Shown: in pieces, positions 7,741 to 12,906 of the stretch
Layout: each line of letters opens with the position of its first letter
Numbering within the stretch: the stretch's first letter is position 1
Source: an uncultured Megamonas sp.
GTDB taxonomy: Bacteria; Bacillota_C; Negativicutes; Selenomonadales; Selenomonadaceae
DNA length: 12,906 nt
Reading direction: 5' to 3'
NCBI GenBank assembly: GCA_900556715.1
Contig: USPM01000022.1
Span: forward strand, 1 to 12,906
Notes under the pieces: generated by a model
Databases searched by the model: none
What the model was told of the DNA's origin: nothing
The model's input: only the letters and a program-made list of their open reading frames with translations
Translations under genes and position numbers: made by a program

Positions 7741-7745
7741 CTCCT
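7741..7745 (-). promoter_or_regulatory. Ribosome binding site that fixes the dapB TTG start
   Basis: Read on minus, AGGAG is followed by ten bases and then TTG at 7730-7728. The ATG at 7740-7738 touches the AGGAG, is out of the dapB frame, and opens only five codons before TAA, so it is not a plausible start. Confidence 0.65.
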
Positions 7746-7776
7746 AGTAAATTATACGATTTTAACTATGAACAAT

Positions 7777-7805
7777 ATTATAATGGGAAAAGACTTTAAA
7801 ATCAA
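7777..7805 (-). promoter_or_regulatory. Predicted sigma-A promoter of dapB-asd
   Basis: Read on minus: TTGATT at 7800-7805, an exact 17-base spacer and a perfect TATAAT at 7777-7782. The leader to the TTG start is about 40 bases, too short for a lysine riboswitch or T-box. A second TATAAT (7751-7756, minus) lacks a usable -35. The 16 bases around the -35 (7791-7806) recur upstream of the stalk-domain gene. Confidence 0.7.
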
Positions 7806-7832
7806 TATGTTTCATCTTATTTATGGACTTTA

Positions 7833-8519
7833 TTATGCTGTTTTTCTCTCTTTTCTTCTGTTATAGTACCATATTGCACCATAAATAATACATACTAACA
7901 CTATTACAATCATTAAGCGGTCTAAGTTATTTTTATAGTTAACTACATCATGACCTATCACCACTTCAAGTGCAGTAGAGGGAAACTTTCCAATCAAATT
8001 TGCCAAAGCATAATCTTTTAAACTAATGCGACTAACAGCTCCAAGTGCAGTCAATATTCCTGAAGGAAAATACGGCATAGCACGTAAAATAAGCATTACT
8101 TTAAATCCATTTTTACCACTGAATTCATCTGCTTTTTTTAGATACTTAGATTTGGCAATTAATTTTTCTGCTGAAGAACGCAAAATTGTTCGCATCAAGA
8201 TAAAAGATATTATTACACCCGCTGTTTCAGCAAGCCATGATAAAATAATTCCCGGCACTATACCAAAAAGTAAGCCATTAGCCGTAGATACAAAAATCGA
8301 AGGCAAAAAGCCCAGTGCATTTATCAGTACATCTAATAAAAAACTAAATACCATCGCCCATATACCATATGAAGCAATATAATTTACAGTTTCTTGCATA
8401 TTACCACTTGTGGCTACATGCCAAAGATCACCATAAAAATTAGGATTTAAAATATAAATAACAACAAATATTGCTATCAGAATAAATGCTGTAATTATTT
8501 TTATTGTAGACTCTTTCAT
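7833..8519 (-). CDS. TVP38/TMEM64 (VTT/DedA-like) membrane protein
   Basis: This 228-residue integral membrane protein starts with an N-terminal anchor (about residues 7-24). The VTT (SNARE-associated) domain spans about 55-190. Its marks are FLPSIFVSTANGLLFGIVPG (71-90), a glycine-rich re-entrant segment, ETAGVIISFILMR (98-110), and RAMPYFPSGILTALGAVS (146-163), where the Arg and Pro-Tyr-Phe-Pro are typical. A last membrane span (203-219) is followed by a basic tail NRRKERKTA, which should stay in the cytoplasm. Homologues are linked to lipid scrambling or flipping and membrane homeostasis, but the precise role here is unknown. GAAGGG (8530-8535) lies 10 bases before the ATG. It begins 44 bases after recG in the same direction, so it is probably co-transcribed with recG. 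No clear terminator follows before the dapB promoter. Confidence 0.9.
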   Translation of the reverse strand: MKESTIKIITAFILIAIFVVIYILNPNFYGDLWHVATSGNMQETVNYIASYGIWAMVFSFLLDVLINALGFLPSIFVSTANGLLFGIVPGIILSWLAETAGVIISFILMRTILRSSAEKLIAKSKYLKKADEFSGKNGFKVMLILRAMPYFPSGILTALGAVSRISLKDYALANLIGKFPSTALEVVIGHDVVNYKNNLDRLMIVIVLVCIIYGAIWYYNRRKERKTA

Positions 8520-8563
8520 TAACTTATATCCCTTCTTTATCTTAAAATTTAGCTATTAGATAT

Positions 8564-10645
8564 CTACACATCAGAAATATTTAAGAATTTATGTTTATAT
8601 TGTAACTCTAAAATTTCATTTAATGCTCTTTTATCTATGCCATAATCAATAGCTCTTTGGGCTTCCACTCTTGCATTGACTAAGACATTTACATCATTTA
8701 ATACATCTGCAATTTTTAAATCAGGTAAACCATGTTGCATTGAACCAAAAAATTGCCCTGGCCCACGTAATCGCAAATCTTCTTCAGCCAAAACAAAACC
8801 ATCAGAGATCTTCTCCATGAGATGCAATCGCTCTAAGGAATTTGCATTTTTGCCACGATTGATCAAAATACAATAAGAAGCATACTCTCCTCTACCGATA
8901 CGACCACGAAGCTGATGAAGCTGAGCCAATCCAAAGCGTTCAGCACCTTCAATCACCATAATACTAGCATTTGGCACATTTACACCGACTTCAATCACTG
9001 TAGTTGATACTAATACATCTATATCGCCAGATAAAAAACTTTGCAATAAATTTTCCTTCTCTTTTGGTTTTAATTTACCATGAAGCAAAGCACAATTCAA
9101 ACCGTATAAATAACCTGAAGTAAGCTCATCATATATCATTTCTACAGAAACAGCATCACTATTTTCGCTATCTTCAATCAATGGACAGACTACATAAGCT
9201 TGTCTTCCTTTGGCCACTTCATCTTTTACAAATTTGTAAATTAAATTTCTTCTATCTGGCATACGCACAAAAGTTCTTATAGGCTTTCTGCCTGGTGGTA
9301 ATTCCTTGATAAAAGAAACATCTAAATCGCCATATACGGTGAGTGTCATTGTTCTTGGAATAGGTGTGGCTGTCATCACTAATACATCTGGCAAAAATTC
9401 TTCTCCTTTTGCCTCTAATTTTGCTCTTTGATTTACACCGAAACGATGTTGTTCATCAGTTACTACTAGACCTAAATTTTTAAATACGACATTATCTTGT
9501 ATTAAAGCATGTGTGCCAATGACTAAATCCATCGTACCATCAGCTAAGCCTTCTAATATCTGTCTTTTTTCCTTAACTTTCAAACTACCAGTCAATAAGC
9601 CTACATGTATATTCAACGGCTCTAATAATTCTTTTATCTTGCCATAATGTTGCAATGCCAAAATTTCCGTTGGTGCCATCAAAGCTCCTTGGTATCCATT
9701 TTCAATAGCTTTTACTAAAGAAAGTATAGCTATTACTGTTTTCCCTGAACCTACATCACCTTGTACTAAGCGTTGCATCTGCACATCTTTTTGCATATCT
9801 ATACAGATTTCTTGCCAAACTTTTTCTTGTTCTGCTGTTAAATTAAATGGCAATTTATTTTTTACTGTTTTTACTAATTCACTATTAGATAAAAATTTTA
9901 TGCCTTTATGTTTTACCTGATGTTGCTTTTTCAACAATAATAAACCTGCTTGAATTAAAAATAATTCTTCGAAAATTAAACTCTTCTTCGCTTTTTCTAA
10001 TTCTTGTCTTGTCTGAGGAAAATGTATCTTTTTGATAGCCGTCTGTTTATCGAATAAAGCATATTTCTCACGAATAAAACTTGGCACTATATCCTTTACT
10101 AAAATATCTTGAGTACAAATCTGCTCAATTAAATTGCGAAAATCTTTTGGCTTTAAATAATCTGGAAGTGTATATATAGGCATAAAAGCACAAGGGCCAT
10201 CATTTATTTCACTATTTATATTATCGTTAGCTATGATATCAAAAGAAATAATCTGACTTATGGCAAGTTGACCATATCCACCATAGGCATAGCCTACTTT
10301 ACCATGTACAAATAAACTGCTTTTTTGCACCTTTAATTTCTTTTTTAAATAATCTTGATTAAAAAAATTAAGCTGAACAACACCTGTATCATCAGCTAAC
10401 ATTATAGTTAATAATTTTAATCCTCGCCTTGTATTTTTTTCTGCCATAGCCATGATTTTACCCTGAATATTTACTACTTCTCCGACTTTTATTCTGCCGA
10501 TAGGCATTATCTGACTCTGGTCTTCATATCGTCTAGGATAATATGTGATTAAATCATATATATTTTCTATACCTAATTTTTTTAAAGTTTGTGCCTTTTT
10601 AGGGCCAACTCCTTTTAAAAATTGTACATTTTCTCGTATATCCAT
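8564..10645 (-). CDS. recG: ATP-dependent DNA helicase RecG
   Basis: RecG remodels stalled replication forks and branch-migrates Holliday junctions using ATP. The 693-residue chain has the family's full length. A helix-hairpin-helix-like start, FLKGVGPKKAQTLKKLGI, covers residues 9-26, and the OB-fold wedge domain lies at about 45-140. Walker A is GDVGSGKT (296-303). The Walker B box is DEQH (397-400), which replaces the DEEH or DEAH seen in some helicases and is common in RecG. Motif III is TATPIPRT (425-432), and motif VI is QLRGRIGRG (578-586). The C-terminal section with EEDLRLRGPGQFFG (621-634) is characteristic. AGGTG (10652-10656) is 6 bases before the ATG. The gene starts divergently from the stalk-domain gene and is followed by the VTT gene. 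Confidence 0.98.
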   Translation of the reverse strand: MDIRENVQFLKGVGPKKAQTLKKLGIENIYDLITYYPRRYEDQSQIMPIGRIKVGEVVNIQGKIMAMAEKNTRRGLKLLTIMLADDTGVVQLNFFNQDYLKKKLKVQKSSLFVHGKVGYAYGGYGQLAISQIISFDIIANDNINSEINDGPCAFMPIYTLPDYLKPKDFRNLIEQICTQDILVKDIVPSFIREKYALFDKQTAIKKIHFPQTRQELEKAKKSLIFEELFLIQAGLLLLKKQHQVKHKGIKFLSNSELVKTVKNKLPFNLTAEQEKVWQEICIDMQKDVQMQRLVQGDVGSGKTVIAILSLVKAIENGYQGALMAPTEILALQHYGKIKELLEPLNIHVGLLTGSLKVKEKRQILEGLADGTMDLVIGTHALIQDNVVFKNLGLVVTDEQHRFGVNQRAKLEAKGEEFLPDVLVMTATPIPRTMTLTVYGDLDVSFIKELPPGRKPIRTFVRMPDRRNLIYKFVKDEVAKGRQAYVVCPLIEDSENSDAVSVEMIYDELTSGYLYGLNCALLHGKLKPKEKENLLQSFLSGDIDVLVSTTVIEVGVNVPNASIMVIEGAERFGLAQLHQLRGRIGRGEYASYCILINRGKNANSLERLHLMEKISDGFVLAEEDLRLRGPGQFFGSMQHGLPDLKIADVLNDVNVLVNARVEAQRAIDYGIDKRALNEILELQYKHKFLNISDV

Positions 10646-10676
10646 TTATTACACCTATCTATAAAAATTAATTTTA

Positions 10677-10685
10677 ATTATAACA
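10677..10685 (-). promoter_or_regulatory. Extended -10 promoter of recG
   Basis: Read on minus: TGTTATAAT, a perfect TATAAT at 10677-10682 with the upstream TG of an extended -10. The -35 region is weak. The leader to the ATG is about 25 bases. Confidence 0.5.
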
Positions 10686-10742
10686 TATTTAAAAATCCAC
10701 TGCTTTAACTTATTTTTTAATCCTATTTTAATTTTTTTGTAA

Positions 10743-10772
10743 TTGATTTTAAAGTCTATTATGTTCTAATAT
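10743..10772 (+). promoter_or_regulatory. Candidate promoter and palindrome before the stalk-domain gene
   Basis: TTGATT at 10743-10748, an 18-base spacer and TAATAT at 10767-10772. An alternative is TTGTAA at 10737-10742, a 17-base spacer and TATGTT at 10760-10765. A perfect 16-bp palindrome, TCTAATATATATTAGA (10765-10780), covers the first -10 and is a possible operator. The leader to the ATG would be about 60 bases and holds nothing else that I recognise. Confidence 0.4.
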
Positions 10773-10837
10773 ATATTAGAGTTTTATTAACCTTATACGA
10801 TAAATTTCTTAACTTAATACTTTTAGAAGGTGATTTT

Positions 10838-11320
10838 ATGAAATTAATTTCTCGACTAATACTTTTAGCTTGCTTTACTTTGACTATATTTACCTATATT
10901 CTACCAGTTGAAGCCACCTCTACAAATGAAGAAGCTACACAAATTCAACAACAAGATGAAATCATTGTGAATGGCACTAAAATCAATGCTTATCCTATCG
11001 TCATCAATAATTGTACATTAGTTCCCGCTCGTGATGTTTGTAAAAATTTAGGCTTTACTATTTCTTGGAATAACAATGAAGAAACTGCTACTATTAATAG
11101 TAAAAATATGAAATCCACTGTAAAAATAGGTCAAGATTTGTATACTGCTCAAAGCACTATTGCCATCGGCATGACTGCACCTATATCCCTTGGTTCTGGG
11201 CCACTGCTCATCAACGATAAATTATATATTCCAGCAGAAATTTTTCGTATACTACAAGGAAATGATCCTAATTGTTTAGTTTATACTGACCATCAAATAA
11301 TTTTAAATACTGTTGAATAA
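10838..11320 (+). CDS. Small exported stalk-domain protein (copper amine oxidase N-domain)
   Basis: This is a 160-residue protein. The N-terminus has a basic start, MKLISR, a hydrophobic core (residues 7-22) and a likely signal peptidase I site after VEA (24-26), so the mature protein is about 134 residues. After a Gln/Glu-rich linker (30-41), residues 42-158 form one copper amine oxidase N-terminal (stalk) domain: IIVNGTKINAYPIVINNCTL (42-61), VPARDVCKNLGFTISWNN, then TINSK, and LLINDKLYIPAEIFRIL (123-139). Despite the name, these domains are structural beta-rich units common in exported proteins of Firmicutes and do not imply copper or oxidase chemistry. Cysteines are at 60, 68 and 146. AAGGTG (10827-10832) is 5 bases before the ATG. 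No catalytic domain is attached and no function can be given. Confidence 0.85.
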   Translation: MKLISRLILLACFTLTIFTYILPVEATSTNEEATQIQQQDEIIVNGTKINAYPIVINNCTLVPARDVCKNLGFTISWNNNEETATINSKNMKSTVKIGQDLYTAQSTIAIGMTAPISLGSGPLLINDKLYIPAEIFRILQGNDPNCLVYTDHQIILNTVE

Positions 11321-11323
11321 ATT

Positions 11324-11364
11324 AAAAAGCATTAAGATATATTTTATATACTTAATGCTTTTTT
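11324..11364 (+). terminator. Hairpin terminator after the stalk-domain gene
   Basis: A perfect 13-bp stem (11324-11336 with 11351-11363) has a 14-base AT-rich loop and a T-run ending at 11364. It starts 3 bases after the stop and separates this gene from the HD-domain gene, so they are not a simple operon. Confidence 0.87.
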
Positions 11365-11489
11365 ATCTATTTTTTGCAAAAAATTTACTGAAATTTAGCA
11401 TAAATTAAATTAAAATTACACATTTCATCTTTATACTTAAATTAACTTAAAAATATCGCTTAAGACTTAGCAGATTGGAATGTTAATAT

Positions 11490-12644
11490 ATGCAAAATTT
11501 ATCTCGTCGTAATTTTTTTAAATTAGGTGCTGGTGTTTTGGCCGGAGCAGCACTTTTTGATTTAACAGGATTAAACCATAAAGCTTTCGCTCAAAAAATA
11601 ACACCTTCTAGTTTTAACATAAATCCCGTTAAATTATCTGATTTACCACCAGCTACAAAAGCACCGCTCAATTCTCAGCTAGTTAATAACGCTTATGATT
11701 ATATACTCTCTAGCGTAGAGAAAATAACAGATAATAAACTTCGTCAACAAACATTAGATTTAATCAAAGATACACATCCTAAATTTATGCAATTATACAC
11801 ATCCTCTACAGATGTAACTAATATTTATAATGAACTTGCTAATAAAGGCTTAATTGATACTTCCATCATCAGTCCTGAACAATTATTTCCACCATTAAAA
11901 ACTAAAAATAATCCACAAGATTTTATCACTGCTCCTGGTAGTGGCTATGCTAGTCATCATGCTTATCCTGGAGGACTCCCAACTCATACAGCAGCAAATC
12001 TCTCTATTTCTGAGGGCATAGTTAATACTTATAAATTAATCTTTGGTTATACAGTGAATAATGATATCGTATTATCTGCTCAAGCATTACATGATTTAGC
12101 TAAACCATGGGTTTTCCAGTGGAATGAAGATGGAACTTGTCTTCCTGAATATACAATCTGCGGTACTGGTGCACATCATATTTTAGGAATTGTAGAAGCC
12201 ATTTATCGCAATTTACCTGCAGAAGAAATCATAGCTCAAGCTTGTGCTCATAATCATCCTGGTAGTGATAAAGATGAACATGATGTAGTAAATTGGATAA
12301 AAACTGCTAGCATTATCGCTCAAAAAAATCCTGTAAAATATGGTTTACTTGATAAATCTGAAGATAAATTACCTACACCACAACATCAAGAAGGTTATAT
12401 CGTCCACTTAGGCGACCATGACTGGGTATTGAGTGGTATTGTTGCTAAAAATACAGTAATTTATCTCAAAGAAATTGCTAAAACTGATTACAATTTCTCC
12501 GATAAAGACTTAAACGGTCAATTATTCAATGATTTTAGAAATTATATTGGTGCACAAGTTTCTTTTATGTATTTGCATAATCTCATGGCTCAAAATGGCC
12601 TTGAAGATGTTCGCAATCTTGTTCATCAAATAGTTTTAAAATAA
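11490..12644 (+). CDS. Tat-exported HD-domain protein, HD core like YhaM
   Basis: The 384-residue protein starts with a twin-arginine signal: SRRNFFK (5-11), a moderately hydrophobic stretch GAGVLAGAALFDLTG and a likely cleavage after AFA (32-34). Residues about 35-150 are unassigned. An HD metal-phosphohydrolase core follows. HHAYPGGLPTHT (156-167) gives H166, LHDLAK gives H201-D202, GAHH (227-230) and AHNHPG (253-258) give further histidines, and VHLGDHD (305-311) fits the last metal Asp at D309. This order resembles the HD domain of YhaM-type 3'-5' exonucleases, with an insertion of roughly 30 residues before D309 and no OB-fold. Substrate and activity are unknown. The Shine-Dalgarno is weak (GGAA about 9 bases from the ATG) and the 125-base leader after the preceding terminator shows no convincing promoter. 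Confidence 0.82.
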   Translation: MQNLSRRNFFKLGAGVLAGAALFDLTGLNHKAFAQKITPSSFNINPVKLSDLPPATKAPLNSQLVNNAYDYILSSVEKITDNKLRQQTLDLIKDTHPKFMQLYTSSTDVTNIYNELANKGLIDTSIISPEQLFPPLKTKNNPQDFITAPGSGYASHHAYPGGLPTHTAANLSISEGIVNTYKLIFGYTVNNDIVLSAQALHDLAKPWVFQWNEDGTCLPEYTICGTGAHHILGIVEAIYRNLPAEEIIAQACAHNHPGSDKDEHDVVNWIKTASIIAQKNPVKYGLLDKSEDKLPTPQHQEGYIVHLGDHDWVLSGIVAKNTVIYLKEIAKTDYNFSDKDLNGQLFNDFRNYIGAQVSFMYLHNLMAQNGLEDVRNLVHQIVLK

Positions 12645-12697
12645 AATATTAAAATTTTACCAATCCTAATGACTCCTCTTATTGTCATTTATATAAA

Positions 12698-12730
12698 AGC
12701 CATAACTCTTCAACCCTTAGAGTTATGGCT
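12698..12730 (+). terminator. Hairpin terminator after the HD-domain gene
   Basis: A perfect 12-bp stem, AGCCATAACTCT (12698-12709) with 12719-12730, has a 9-base loop and is followed by ATTTTCTTTATT. The stretch between the stop (12644) and this stem shows only a weak 6-bp AATGAC/GTCATT dyad (12668-12689). Confidence 0.88.
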
Positions 12731-12786
12731 ATTTTCTTTATTATTAAGTAAATCATATACGAATAAAAAAAGAACAGACAAAAATG

Positions 12787-12839
12787 AACTGCACCCCAAA
12801 AGTTGGACAAAAAACAACTTTTGGAGGTGCAGTTTTTTT
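12787..12839 (+). promoter_or_regulatory. IS-end hairpin that buries the transposase RBS, with T-run
   Basis: AACTGCACC...AAAAGTTG (12787-12805) pairs with 12815-12834 over about 19 bp with one bulged base, around a 9-base loop. The GGAGGTG ribosome binding site (12823-12829) lies in the right arm, and seven Ts (12833-12839) follow the stem directly before the ATG. The hairpin can act as a terminator and can hide the ribosome binding site in transcripts that read in from outside. Confidence 0.7.
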
Positions 12840-12906
12840 ATGACTAAATATTCAAATGAATTTAAAGTTAAAGCAATTAAAATGGTTTTAAAAGGAGCTT
12901 CTATTT
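12840..12906 (+). CDS. IS3-family transposase OrfA, N-terminal fragment
   Basis: The reading frame starts at ATG 12840 and gives MTKYSNEFKVKAIKMVLKGA plus two more residues before the window ends, with no stop. The opening Y-S-x-E-F-K-x-K-A-I-K-M-V is the usual start of the OrfA helix-turn-helix (InsE/InsJ-like) of IS3-family elements, which binds the element ends. GGAGGTG (12823-12829) lies 10 bases upstream. Whether the gene continues into OrfB by frameshift, or is intact at all, cannot be seen here. Confidence 0.8.
   Translation, partial: MTKYSNEFKVKAIKMVLKGASI

Larger units (their letters stand above)
12785..12906 (+). mobile_element. IS3-family insertion sequence, left end (IS150-like), cut by window edge
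   Basis: The terminal sequence TGAACTGCACCCCAAAAGTT (from 12785) is typical of the left inverted repeat of IS150-like IS3-family elements, which begin TG and contain CTGCACCCCAAAAGTTGGAC-type sequence. The transposase gene starts 55 bases inside. The right end and any target duplication lie outside the window. The element sits just beyond the HD-gene terminator, so it breaks no visible gene. Confidence 0.82.

Noticed and set aside
7741..7832. Lysine riboswitch or T-box before dapB
   Set aside because: The gap is 92 bases with the promoter inside it, leaving a leader of about 40 bases and no conserved riboswitch core.
7573..7866. 97-codon open frame on plus across the 5' end of dapB
   Set aside because: It is antisense to clear DapB coding sequence and to the dapB promoter; composition follows the opposite strand.
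8026..8382. 118-codon open frame on plus within the VTT gene
   Set aside because: The opposite strand encodes a well-supported membrane domain with its own ribosome binding site; this frame has no recognisable motif.
11321..11489. Stalk-domain gene and HD gene as one operon
   Set aside because: A strong hairpin terminator directly follows the first gene and the gap is 169 bases, so independent transcription is more likely even though no clear second promoter was found.
12668..12689. AATGAC/GTCATT dyad before the HD-gene terminator
   Set aside because: Only 6 bp with a 10-base loop and no T-run; the real terminator follows at 12698-12730.

Overview
The window is strongly A+T-rich chromosomal DNA with compact gene spacing, AGGAG/AGGTG-type ribosome binding sites and many U-tailed hairpin terminators. 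This suggests an anaerobic low-GC Firmicute. The mix of a stalk-domain exported protein, a DUF169 protein, an NSS transporter and a Tat-exported HD protein, plus the extreme A+T content, fits the Negativicutes, perhaps a Megamonas-like member. The organism assignment is inference only; no rRNA or other marker is present.

Layout, left to right. Positions 1-151 hold the tail of a YczE/YyaS/YitT-type membrane protein. A LysR regulator (189-1085, minus) and an SNF-type sodium-coupled symporter (1223-2539, plus) are divergent and share a short promoter region whose two predicted -35 boxes overlap. Three minus-strand genes follow: an MFS exporter-type permease (2617-3864), a second LysR regulator (3986-4882) and a DUF169 protein (5026-5745). 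Next come the lysine/diaminopimelate genes asd (5872-6909) and dapB (6936-7730), which form a two-gene operon transcribed dapB-asd from a good promoter at 7777-7805. Upstream of these, still on minus, are a TVP38/DedA-like VTT-domain membrane protein (7833-8519) and recG (8564-10645). On plus there are two exported proteins: a small stalk-domain (copper amine oxidase N-domain) protein (10838-11320) and a Tat-signal HD-domain protein (11490-12644). The window ends inside the left end of an IS3-family insertion sequence (from about 12785).

How the genes work together. The dapB and asd products catalyse steps of the aspartate pathway that feed lysine and the diaminopimelate of peptidoglycan; dapA is not adjacent. 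LysR1 probably controls the divergent symporter. LysR2 may control the MFS gene, but this rests only on position. RecG is housekeeping recombination and repair, and the TVP38-like gene lies 44 bases downstream of it in the same direction.

No CRISPR array, tRNA, rRNA, phage or obvious defence system is visible, and no gene-free stretch exceeds 300 bases. The items most worth a second look are the Tat-exported HD protein, whose HD core resembles the cytoplasmic exonuclease YhaM, and the IS left end, where a hairpin buries the transposase ribosome binding site and is followed by a T-run.
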